The notes: generated by a model not told the origin, from the sequence alone. A stretch of 6,368 nt of DNA from Betaproteobacteria bacterium RBG_16_58_11 (GCA_001770235.1 MEQN01000025.1:1-6368); one strand, 5' to 3'; counted from the stretch's first letter, positions 1-5,863 are shown. Program-made: numbers and translations.

Positions 1-971
1 ATCCCGAGACCACCGGCTACATCATCGAGACTTTTTTGGCCGCGGCAAAAATCCTTGACCGGCCGGAATTGGCGCCGCGCGCCCAGCGCATGATCGACTG
101 GGAGCTTTCCATTCAGCAAGCAGATGGGGCTTTCCCTGGGCATTTTGGCGAGCCCGGTAGCCGTCCGGTGGTTTTCAATACCGGCCAGATCATGCACGGC
201 ATGATCGCCGGCTATACTCAGCTCAATCGCGCTGAATGTTTGGCGGCGGCGGTACGCGCCGGACACTGGCTCGCCGCGCAACAAGATGCGGACGGTTGCT
301 GGCGCAAATTCGAGCACAACAACACGCCACACGTATATAACACGCGCGCTACGTGGCCGCTGCTCGCCACCGGATTGTTGGCGGGAGAAAGCGCCTTAGT
401 CGAATCTGCGCGCCGCAATCTGGATTGGGCGCTGACGCAGCAGACGGACAACGGCTGGTTCGAGACCAATGCCTTTGTTCCAGGGCGCGCGCCGTTCACG
501 CATACCATCGCGTATGCGATCCGCGGTTTATTCGAGTCCGGCGTGTTGCTGCAGGAAGAGCGCTATCTTAACGCTGCGCTCAAGGCCGCCCGTGGACTGG
601 CCGCAGTGCAGCGCCAAGATGGCTGGCTGGCGGGCACCTATGGTGACGGCTGGATCGCCGACGCCGACTACTGCTGCCTCACCGGCGTCGCGCAGATGAG
701 TTTGAACTGGACGCGGCTTGCGCAGATCACCGGCGATGACAGCTTGCGCACACCGGCGCGCGCCGCGCTGGCGTATCTGAAATCCACCCAGCGCCTGGAT
801 GATGCAGACGATGCGGTGCGTGGCGGCATCGCCGGCTCCTCGCCGATCTGGGGCGCCTATTCTCGCTTTGAATACCCCAATTGGGCGGCCAAATTTTTTG
901 CCGATGCCCTGATGATGGATATGGCGGATATCGCCATTCCGCCGCTACCGCAGGTGGCCGCGCATGGCTAA
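1..971 (+). CDS. Alpha/alpha-toroid (prenyltransferase/squalene-cyclase-like fold) protein, 5' partial
   Basis: The reading frame is open to the left edge (first full codon at base 3), so the true start lies outside; 322 residues are visible. Seen: five repeats of a helical unit carrying Q-x-x-D-G-[F/W]-like turns. The glutamines fall at about bases 114, 279, 438, 609 and, more degenerate, 786, a period of 53-59 residues. Between them are inner-helix motifs such as FNTGQ, YNTRATW and THTIAYA, and near the C-terminus a Trp/Tyr-rich block (SSPIWGAYSRFEYPNW). This pattern fits an alpha/alpha toroid as in terpenoid cyclases, prenyltransferase beta subunits and some glycan-active enzymes. I see no DxDD cyclase motif in the visible part. 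It overlaps the next gene by 8 bases, so it is co-translated with a formyltransferase and a glycan ligase, which suggests a polysaccharide role rather than terpenoid synthesis. The actual reaction is unknown, and genome annotations of such proteins may be unreliable. Confidence 0.75.
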   Translation, partial: PETTGYIIETFLAAAKILDRPELAPRAQRMIDWELSIQQADGAFPGHFGEPGSRPVVFNTGQIMHGMIAGYTQLNRAECLAAAVRAGHWLAAQQDADGCWRKFEHNNTPHVYNTRATWPLLATGLLAGESALVESARRNLDWALTQQTDNGWFETNAFVPGRAPFTHTIAYAIRGLFESGVLLQEERYLNAALKAARGLAAVQRQDGWLAGTYGDGWIADADYCCLTGVAQMSLNWTRLAQITGDDSLRTPARAALAYLKSTQRLDDADDAVRGGIAGSSPIWGAYSRFEYPNWAAKFFADALMMDMADIAIPPLPQVAAHG

Positions 972-1809
972 GCTGCGTGTGCTGCTGCTTTGCGGGCGTA
1001 GCCCGCGCCATTTGTACGTGGCGAATGCCTTGTGCGAAGCAGCCGATGTGCTGGCGATCGTGCAAGAGACGGGAACCGAATGGTCGGCGAAAAAAATACT
1101 CAGAAAATTCCGCCCCGATAATTTATTGCGCAAGACGTGGCGCTGGCTGCGTGATCGGAGGCGCTATACCGGCAATCAGGAGGGGAAATTTTTCTTCGGC
1201 GATCAATCGCCGCGACTGGCCCACCCCGAGTTGGTGCGCGAAGTGCCGCACATCAACCATCCGGAGGTGCTGCGCCTTGCGCGCGAGATGCAGCCGGACT
1301 TGATTGCGGTCTTCGGCACCTCGCTGCTGCGCGGGGAGCTGCTCAACGAAGGGCGCTTGGGCATTGTCAATTTACATGGCGGCCTTTCTCCGGAATACCG
1401 CGGCGCCGATTGCACCTTTTGGGCGCTGTACAATGGCGAGCCGGAGAAAATCGGTTGCACTTTGCATTACATCAATGCCGGCATCGATACCGGCAAGCTC
1501 ATTGCGCATATCTGCCCTGCGGTTCAAGCGGATGACGATGAGCTCACTTTATTTTGGCGCGGTGTCAGGGAAAGCGCGGCAGCCTACGCCGAACTCATGT
1601 ACCGTTTGGCGCAAGGCGAACGCTTTGGTCAGCCACAATCGCACCAGGGCCGCCTCTACCAAGTGAAAGACCGCAGGCTGCGCCATGAGCAATGGGTGGC
1701 ACAAAAACTGCAAGCAGGCATGTTGCGCAAACTAGAATTTAAAACCCGCGTGAATTGGTTTATCGCGCCCTCCCAGACTGGAAAAGATAAGACAGGAAGT
1801 GCCGGATGA
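964..1809 (+). CDS. Formyltransferase-family protein (sugar or amine N-formyltransferase-like)
   Basis: A 281-residue cytosolic enzyme of the formyl-transferase fold shared by Fmt, PurN and amino-sugar N-formyltransferases, which move a formyl group from N10-formyltetrahydrofolate to an amine. Seen: the core motif NLHGGLSPEYRG at residues 136-147 supplies catalytic Asn136 and His138. The segment GCTLHYINAGIDTG (164-177) supplies the catalytic Asp175. The preceding PDLIAVFGTSLL strand (111-122) fits the family. There is no room for the complete C-terminal tRNA-binding domain of Fmt, and the gene sits in a glycan cluster, so an amino-sugar substrate is inferred. The start ATG at 964 is preceded by AGGTGG at 952-957 with 6 bases of spacing. 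It overlaps the upstream gene by 8 bases and the downstream gene by 4 (ATGA). The basic, Trp-containing stretch at residues 44-68 is unusual and of unknown use. Family assignment is firm; the substrate is not known. Confidence 0.88.
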   Translation: MAKLRVLLLCGRSPRHLYVANALCEAADVLAIVQETGTEWSAKKILRKFRPDNLLRKTWRWLRDRRRYTGNQEGKFFFGDQSPRLAHPELVREVPHINHPEVLRLAREMQPDLIAVFGTSLLRGELLNEGRLGIVNLHGGLSPEYRGADCTFWALYNGEPEKIGCTLHYINAGIDTGKLIAHICPAVQADDDELTLFWRGVRESAAAYAELMYRLAQGERFGQPQSHQGRLYQVKDRRLRHEQWVAQKLQAGMLRKLEFKTRVNWFIAPSQTGKDKTGSAG

Positions 1810-3110
1810 GAGATCTATTCGTTGCCGGAATTGTTTTTGGCGTTTTGCCTTTTGCTTTCTCCCGGCCCTACATCGGCCTCTATCTTTATTCCTGGCTGAG
1901 CTACATGAATCCCCACCGCTTGGCTTGGGGCTTTGCCCAAAATATGCCGTTTGCCTATATCGTCGCCGTGACGACGCTTGTTGGCTTGCTCTTCTCCAAA
2001 GAACCCAAGCGCATGCCCTGGACACGCGAGATGACGGTTCTCACCTTGTTCATTTTATGGATGGTGGTGACGACGTTTTTTGCCTTTTTCTCCAACCTGG
2101 CATGGGAGCAGTTGGAGAAGGTGATGAAAATCCAAATCATGATTTTCCTCACCCCCTTGGTCATTACCAACCGCCAACGGCTGCACGGCCTGGTTTGGAT
2201 CATCGCATTGTCGCTCGGCTTCTACGGGGTGAAAGGCGGGATATTTACGATATTGCATGGCGGCGTGCATCGCGTGCGCGGGCCGGAGGGAACTTTTATC
2301 GAGGGCAACAATGAAATCGCCCTGGCGTTGCTGATGACGATTCCGCTGATGCGCTATTTGCAGTTGCAAGAGAAACGCAAGTGGCTGCACCTGGGCTTGG
2401 GCGCAGCCATGATTCTGACCGCATTAGCCGCCATCGGCAGCCAATCGCGGGGTGCGCTCGTGGGGGCGGCGGCGATGGGGACGATCTTTTGGTTGAAGAG
2501 CCGCAATAAATTTTTTTCCGCCATCATGATCGTCGCGGCGGTCGGGCTCGTGGCCGCGATCATGCCGCAGGAATGGTATGACCGCATGTCCACGATCAAG
2601 ACGGCTGAGCAGGATGCGTCAGCCCAAGGCCGGATCAATGCCTGGTGGACAGCGTGGAATGTGGCGAAGGAGCGCCCGACGGGCGGCGGTTTCGAGATGT
2701 TCCAGGCCCCAGTATTTAAAATATATGCGCCCGAACCGGAAAATTTACACGACGTGCACAGCGTGTATTTCGAAATACTCGGCGAGCATGGCTTTGTCGG
2801 CCTCGGCCTATGGTTGCTGCTGGCCTTGCTAACCTGGTTGACCGGCTCTTGGGTGATCAGAAACGCCAAGCGCGACCCTTCGAGGCGCTGGGCTGCGGAT
2901 CTGGCCGCGATGGGGCAGGTGAGCATGATCGGATATTTTGCGGCCGGCGCGTTTCTGGGGCTGGCTTACTTCGATCTTTACTACCATATCCTCATGATCA
3001 TTATTCTGGCCAAGGTGATTATGCTGCAGGAAGCTAAGGCCGCGCCGCGTGTCGAAGTTGAAGTGGTTGAAAAGCGCGGCGGCGCGAACGGTATGCGCAG
3101 GCGAGTGTAA
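1806..3110 (+). CDS. O-glycosylation ligase / O-antigen ligase-like membrane protein, exosortase A-associated type
   Basis: A 434-residue polytopic inner-membrane protein of the Wzy/WaaL type (Wzy_C domain), closely resembling the exosortase A-associated probable O-glycosylation ligase family (TIGR03097). Such proteins transfer lipid-linked glycan to an acceptor, or polymerise it, on the periplasmic side. Seen: many hydrophobic segments (about residues 4-30, 48-63, 76-95, 110-121, 128-150, 170-183, 195-212, 216-230, 236-253, 329-350, 368-412). Wzy_C hallmarks are QSRGA (213-217) and R276 followed by AWWTAWNVAKERPTGGG. The HDVHSVYFEILGEHG motif (315-329) ends the large soluble loop at about 254-328. 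The start ATG at 1806 overlaps the previous stop as ATGA, with AGGAAG at 1794-1799 as ribosome binding site. The C-terminal tail is charged (residues ~418-434). The acceptor, either protein or polysaccharide, cannot be read from sequence. No clear U-tailed terminator follows; a short AT hairpin spans the stop (3108-3120) and REP-like repeats begin about 40 bases on. Confidence 0.9.
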   Translation: MRDLFVAGIVFGVLPFAFSRPYIGLYLYSWLSYMNPHRLAWGFAQNMPFAYIVAVTTLVGLLFSKEPKRMPWTREMTVLTLFILWMVVTTFFAFFSNLAWEQLEKVMKIQIMIFLTPLVITNRQRLHGLVWIIALSLGFYGVKGGIFTILHGGVHRVRGPEGTFIEGNNEIALALLMTIPLMRYLQLQEKRKWLHLGLGAAMILTALAAIGSQSRGALVGAAAMGTIFWLKSRNKFFSAIMIVAAVGLVAAIMPQEWYDRMSTIKTAEQDASAQGRINAWWTAWNVAKERPTGGGFEMFQAPVFKIYAPEPENLHDVHSVYFEILGEHGFVGLGLWLLLALLTWLTGSWVIRNAKRDPSRRWAADLAAMGQVSMIGYFAAGAFLGLAYFDLYYHILMIIILAKVIMLQEAKAAPRVEVEVVEKRGGANGMRRRV

Positions 3111-3146
3111 TTTCGAATTAAGCGTACTTCATCCTATGCGGCGGTT

Positions 3147-3220
3147 CTTGACCACCACTCAGGGCAGCGGGCTTTCTGTAGCGCCGGCTTCCAGCCGGCA
3201 TGCAAGCAGGATGCTTGCGC
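3147..3220 (+). repeat. REP-like paired-hairpin repeat, copy 1
   Basis: Matches copy 2 at 68 of 74 positions, without gaps, in the same orientation. It contains two perfect 7-base stems with 3-base loops. Hairpin A is GCCGGCT-TCC-AGCCGGC (3184-3200, approximate to one base). Hairpin B is GCAAGCA-GGA-TGCTTGC (3202-3218), two bases later, and both are flanked by GC. The loops TCC and GGA are complementary. The upstream part carries an imperfect third hairpin (CCACT...AGCGG). It starts about 37 bases after the ligase stop codon, a usual place for REP elements, where they can protect mRNA 3' ends or stop transcription. Such repeats are often spread by RAYT transposases; none is visible here. Confidence 0.85.
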
Positions 3221-3277
3221 CACACTTGGCGGATGCCCCGCTTCTCAAAGAAAACAGCGCCTGCCGTGTGAGCGCGC

Positions 3278-3351
3278 CTCGACCACCGCTCAGCGCAGCG
3301 GGCTTCCCGTAGCGCCGGCTTCCAGCCGGCATGCACGCAGGATGCTTGCGC
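3278..3351 (+). repeat. REP-like paired-hairpin repeat, copy 2
   Basis: Second direct copy, offset 131 bases from copy 1, with 6 differences in 74. Hairpin A (GCCGGCT-TCC-AGCCGGC) is identical. Hairpin B reads GCACGCA-GGA-TGCTTGC and so has one mismatched pair. The leading hairpin CCGCT-CAGCGC-AGCGG is perfect here but imperfect in copy 1. The copy ends 60 bases from the end of the truncated PIN-toxin frame, so repeat-mediated rearrangement could have removed the rest of that gene. Confidence 0.85.
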
Positions 3352-3410
3352 GGTTTATTCAGTACAGCGTGGGCATAACCAGCTTCAGAAGGAAAACCTG
3401 TTTGCCCGCC

Positions 3411-3500
3411 CTAAGCAACTGAGGTTGGTGCAATTACTGGTGGCTTCAACTTTGCCTTGGTCACCAGTCTTGCCAGAATATTGGTGTCAAGTGTACTCAT
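3411..3500 (-). pseudogene. Truncated VapC-like PIN-domain toxin, N-terminal stump
   Basis: A 29-codon frame starts with ATG at 3500-3498, which overlaps the antitoxin stop as ATGA, the usual vapBC coupling. Its first residues, MSTLDTNILARLVTKA, match the N-terminus of PIN-domain VapC toxins, including the first metal-binding Asp (Asp5) and the conserved Asn7. After about residue 16 the match to PIN proteins is lost and a TAG follows at 3413-3411. The other acidic PIN residues are absent, and no other downstream frame restores them. A full VapC has about 130 residues, so this is a broken gene that cannot make an active nuclease. The call rests on a short but characteristic motif plus the start-stop overlap with vapB. 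Confidence 0.7.
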
Positions 3501-3736
3501 GGTTTGGTTGCGTATTTGGCAATGTCCATCTCTTCCACAGGAATCGCCCGGCCTGTGTACCCGGCAATGCCGATACAGTCAGCTGCGCATTTGGTTTTTC
3601 TGGCATCGACCACTAACGCCCTGAATCCGCCCGCATCAGGCAAAATATTCAACCTCGTGCCCGGTGTAATGCCCAACAGCCTGCGTATCTCTGCGGGGAT
3701 AACCAACTGGCCTTTTTCAGACACCGTTACAATCAT
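3497..3736 (-). CDS. vapB: AbrB/MazE-fold DNA-binding antitoxin, VapB type
   Basis: A 79-residue protein. Residues 1-45 form the swapped-hairpin AbrB/SpoVT DNA-binding domain, with the classic SEKGQLVIPAEIRRLLGI...PGTRLNI pattern. The tail, with G...G spacing followed by AIPVEEMDIA, resembles the toxin-binding tail of VapB antitoxins, which normally wraps the PIN toxin VapC and represses its own operon. The start ATG at 3736 is preceded by AGGAGA (3742-3747) six bases upstream, a strong site. A perfect palindrome at 3761-3772 upstream could be its operator. The partner toxin gene starts at the overlapping ATGA but is cut to 29 codons, so the protein is an orphan antitoxin or simple repressor today. 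It could also be a solitary AbrB-family regulator, but the PVEEM tail and the overlapping PIN start argue against that. Confidence 0.85.
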   Translation of the reverse strand: MIVTVSEKGQLVIPAEIRRLLGITPGTRLNILPDAGGFRALVVDARKTKCAADCIGIAGYTGRAIPVEEMDIAKYATKP

Positions 3737-3760
3737 GATTGTCTCCTGAATTTAGCTTGC

Positions 3761-3772
3761 ACGTTTAAACGT
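3761..3772. promoter_or_regulatory. Perfect 12-base palindrome, candidate operator of the VapB-type antitoxin
   Basis: ACGTTTAAACGT is an exact palindrome lying 25-36 bases upstream of the antitoxin ATG, just before its ribosome binding site. AbrB-fold antitoxins bind palindromic operators around their own promoter, so autoregulation is plausible. The core TTTAAA could also contribute to a -10 element on the - strand, but I found no matching -35, so no promoter is called. Confidence 0.4.
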
Positions 3773-3786
3773 CCGCATCACACCAC

Positions 3787-3833
3787 AATGCCTTACCGAG
3801 GTAAGCAATGCCATTTTGCGGGCATTCGGCATT
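3787..3833. other. Structured 47-base element, potential three-way junction
   Basis: Nested inverted repeats read in order: AATGCC (3787-3792), the hairpin TTACC-GA-GGTAA (3793-3804), a second AATGCC (3807-3812), an 8-base loop, GGCATT (3821-3826), one C, and a second GGCATT (3828-3833). The outer AATGCC/GGCATT pair can close around two hairpins. It lies 51-97 bases upstream of the antitoxin start and downstream of the asparagine-synthetase-like gene. No U-run follows on either strand, so it is not a standard terminator. Confidence 0.5.
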
Positions 3834-3853
3834 TCCGCCCATCCCCACCTCCT

Positions 3854-3866
3854 CCCCTTGAAGGGG
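3854..3866. other. Short G/C hairpin after the asparagine-synthetase-like gene
   Basis: CCCCTT-G-AAGGGG is a perfect 6-base inverted repeat starting 30 bases beyond the stop codon of the - strand gene. On that strand it is followed by purine-rich sequence, not by U residues. It may be a weak 3'-end structure or part of a dispersed repeat; a true intrinsic terminator is not supported. Confidence 0.3.
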
Positions 3867-3895
3867 AATGAGTGCGCGTAAATTCATAACCAGTA

Positions 3896-5725
3896 TCAAC
3901 TCTCATGCTGCTGCAGCCATTGCTCCAACATCATCAACACCCAGATCATCACGCCATAATAGGATGCATGGCCGCCGCGATGCTGGTCCAGCAGTCGATC
4001 AATGTAAGCTGGTTGAACAATGCCGCGCTTGCGCAGCGCGCTGAGGCTGTCGTTCGCCAACGCCCGCAACTCGGGATGCGTCTGCATCCACAGCCCAAAC
4101 GGCAAACCGAAACCGTGCTTGCTTTTGTCGATAATTTCGCGCGGCAGAAAATCGCTTAGCGCCTCTTTGAAGAACCAGCGTAATTTTTGGCCTTTCACCT
4201 TATATTGATCCGGTAGCTGCGCAGCGAACGCCACCATGCGCTCATCCAGCAAGGGATAGCGCACTTCAACCCCCGCCAATTCGCACATGCGATTGACCTT
4301 GCGTAAATCGTTATCGGCCAGCGTCTGCTTCCAATCCAAATGCAACATGCGGTTCACCGTCGAATCGGACCGGGTGCGCGAATACACATCGCGCATAATC
4401 GTCAGCGGCGATTCAGGGTCCACCGTGCTTAAAAATTCCGGTGTGAAAATCGTATCCAGCGCTACGCTATGCAGGATGTTATAGGCCTCCAGGCGCTCCG
4501 GTAGCGGCACGCGTGCTTGCCGCACGTAGCTGGCCACTTTGCTGAGTGGCGGCACGCGCGGTAAGCGCGCTGCCAGCGGCTCGATCAAGCCCTGACGCAA
4601 CAGTGCGGGGATGTAGCCATAAGCCTCGAAAACTTTTTGCGTGGCATAGCGCGTATTGCCGCCGAAAATTTCATCGCCGCCATCGCCGGCCAGCAGGGCG
4701 TCGATGCCCGCTTCCTTCGCCTTCAAGGCGCAGAAATAAGTCGGTACTGCGGAAGCATTGCCGAACGGCTCATCGTAAGCGGCGGCGATCAGCGGAATGG
4801 CCGCCACCACGTCATCCGGCGTGACGTAATATTCGTGTGGGTGCGTGCCGAATTGCTTAACGGCAATGCGCGCATATTCCATCTCGTCAAAACCGTCGGC
4901 TTTGAAACCGATGGAGAAAGTCTCCGCGGGTTTGCCGCTGACTTGGGTCAACATACCGGCGATCGTGGAGCTATCCGTGCCGCCCGAGAGAAAGGCGCCG
5001 GTATTGTGTTGATCGAGGGCGCTGCCAACACTGTCGCGCAAGAGCTGCTTGAGGGTTTGCCGAGACTGATCAAAGTTTGGGGCGTGCGGTGCAAGCCAAT
5101 CCGCCTCCCAATAAAAGCCGCGCTCCTGTTGGCCGTTGCGGTGCAGCACATATTGCGCGGGAAGCAGCTTCTCCACGCCTGCGTAGATGGTGCCTGGCGC
5201 GGGCACCATGTGGTGGTAAAGAAAATTAAAAATCCCTTGCGAGCTAATGTGGCGCCCAATCGCGGGGTGAGCCGTTACGCTATCGCAAGTGCTGCCGAAC
5301 ACCAAGCCGGCCGCATGGGGCGCAAAGCACAAACGCTGGATGCCCAGCCGGTCGATCGCCAACAGCGCCATGCCCGAGGCGGGCTCCAGAATAGCGAGGG
5401 CAAATGGCCCATGCAGATGCGTGAGGCAATCCTTGCCCCAGCGGCGGTAGGCGGCATGCAGGGCCACGGCGGGTGAACGTTCTTGCGCTAAGCGCGCAAG
5501 CGCAGCGTCATCCCAACTCACGCGGCCGTCGATTGCGGCAAGCAACCCTTCTGCCTCATGGCGGCTTGCCAGACCGAAGGGCGAGTAAGCGCCCAGGGCA
5601 TAAGCGGCGCTGCTTAGATTTTGTGCCGGCTCGGCTGAGCCCAGCGGGGCCATCATCTTGCCAAGCAAAGCGCTTGGATTGCTATCTTGACCGATTGGGC
5701 CAAGCCAGCCGCAAAGACCTGTCAT
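3896..5725 (-). CDS. Asparagine-synthetase-like amidotransferase with degenerate glutaminase domain
   Basis: A 609-residue cytosolic protein with the two-domain AsnB layout. Residues ~1-205 form the N-terminal Ntn amidotransferase fold (HGPFALAI at 105-112, AIDRLGIQRL at 123-132). Residues ~220-605 are the ATP-using synthetase half. The pyrophosphatase loop SGGTDSS (247-253), GDGGDEIFGG (347-356), EVRYPLLDER (487-496) and KSKHGFGLPFG (534-544) are intact, so carboxylate adenylation is expected. The glutaminase half is odd. Cys is residue 5 (MTGLCGWLG) rather than 2, the NGE motif is DGR (66-68), and the counterparts of AsnB Arg49 and Asp98 seem missing. The start ATG at 5725 has GGGAG (5732-5736) six bases upstream; the codon before Cys5 is CTT, so no later start exposes the Cys. 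Asn-synthetase homologues are common in exosortase A loci, so a glycan-related amide-forming role is inferred. Housekeeping asparagine synthesis is less likely. Confidence 0.88.
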   Translation of the reverse strand: MTGLCGWLGPIGQDSNPSALLGKMMAPLGSAEPAQNLSSAAYALGAYSPFGLASRHEAEGLLAAIDGRVSWDDAALARLAQERSPAVALHAAYRRWGKDCLTHLHGPFALAILEPASGMALLAIDRLGIQRLCFAPHAAGLVFGSTCDSVTAHPAIGRHISSQGIFNFLYHHMVPAPGTIYAGVEKLLPAQYVLHRNGQQERGFYWEADWLAPHAPNFDQSRQTLKQLLRDSVGSALDQHNTGAFLSGGTDSSTIAGMLTQVSGKPAETFSIGFKADGFDEMEYARIAVKQFGTHPHEYYVTPDDVVAAIPLIAAAYDEPFGNASAVPTYFCALKAKEAGIDALLAGDGGDEIFGGNTRYATQKVFEAYGYIPALLRQGLIEPLAARLPRVPPLSKVASYVRQARVPLPERLEAYNILHSVALDTIFTPEFLSTVDPESPLTIMRDVYSRTRSDSTVNRMLHLDWKQTLADNDLRKVNRMCELAGVEVRYPLLDERMVAFAAQLPDQYKVKGQKLRWFFKEALSDFLPREIIDKSKHGFGLPFGLWMQTHPELRALANDSLSALRKRGIVQPAYIDRLLDQHRGGHASYYGVMIWVLMMLEQWLQQHES

Positions 5726-5839
5726 GTATTACTCCCTATGGGGGTCGTTTCAGAAAACGGAAAAATCGTTCGCCAAAGCCCCTATTTATTTTGCCGCATT
5801 TCATCCACGGTCTATTCCAACAAAACGGTGGGAAACAAA
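5726..5839 (-). other. Upstream region of the asparagine-synthetase-like gene
   Basis: This 114-base gap separates the gene from the terminator of the YefM-YoeB unit, so the gene should have its own promoter here. Seen: the ribosome binding site GGGAG at 5732-5736, a small inverted repeat CGTTT-CAGA-AAACG (5746-5759), and an AT-rich patch at about 5772-5783. The seven-base sequence AAAACGG occurs twice (about 5754-5760 and 5822-5828). No convincing -35/-10 pair or sigma-54 site was found. Confidence 0.35.
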
Positions 5840-5863
5840 AGCGCCTACGGAGGCGCTCTTTTT
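5840..5863 (-). terminator. Rho-independent terminator, likely bidirectional
   Basis: A perfect 7-base stem AGCGCCT / AGGCGCT (5840-5846 and 5851-5857) has a 4-base loop. On the + strand it is followed by CTTTTT; on the - strand the stem runs into TTTGTTT. The only gene ending nearby is yoeB on the - strand (stop at 5900), so its main job is probably to end the yefM-yoeB transcript and insulate the asparagine-synthetase-like gene. The + strand T-run is stronger and would also block antisense transcription leaving that gene. Confidence 0.82.

Larger units (their letters stand above)
3111..3410. other. Gene-free intergenic stretch occupied by REP-like repeats
   Basis: No credible gene lies here. 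Open frames crossing it on both strands run straight through the hairpin repeats and show no protein-family signal. The content is two copies of a 74-base hairpin repeat, a 57-base spacer between them, and about 60 bases leading to the vapC remnant. The stretch separates the + strand glycan genes from the - strand genes, so it receives convergent transcription. Confidence 0.75.

Noticed and set aside
964..1809. Methionyl-tRNA formyltransferase fmt
   Set aside because: The core catalytic residues match, but the protein is too short after the core to hold the usual C-terminal tRNA-binding domain, and no def or other translation gene is nearby.
1799..2314. Overlapping + strand frame of 171 codons at the start of the ligase gene
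   Set aside because: The competing frame gives a hydrophobic, family-matching membrane protein from 1806; this frame gives low-complexity charged sequence without family signal.
3049..3336. Small open frames on both strands across the repeat region
   Set aside because: They read through the ligase tail and the hairpin repeats; the encoded peptides contain the translated repeat itself and have no convincing ribosome site.
3147..3351. CRISPR array
   Set aside because: Only two repeat units of 74 bases, each internally palindromic, with one spacer; this is a REP-type arrangement.
3504..3749. + strand frame of 81 codons opposite the antitoxin
   Set aside because: The - strand frame encodes a clear AbrB-fold protein with a strong ribosome site, so this is its shadow.
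3854..3866. Intrinsic terminator for the asparagine-synthetase-like gene
   Set aside because: The stem is short and no U-run follows on the - strand.
4637..5476. Long + strand open frame (279 codons) antisense to the asparagine-synthetase-like gene
   Set aside because: It lies wholly opposite a gene with clear family motifs, shows no recognisable domain, and is expected from high-GC codon use on the other strand.
3896..5725. Housekeeping asparagine synthetase asnB
   Set aside because: The N-terminal Cys is displaced and the glutaminase residues appear lost, and the setting is a polysaccharide locus.
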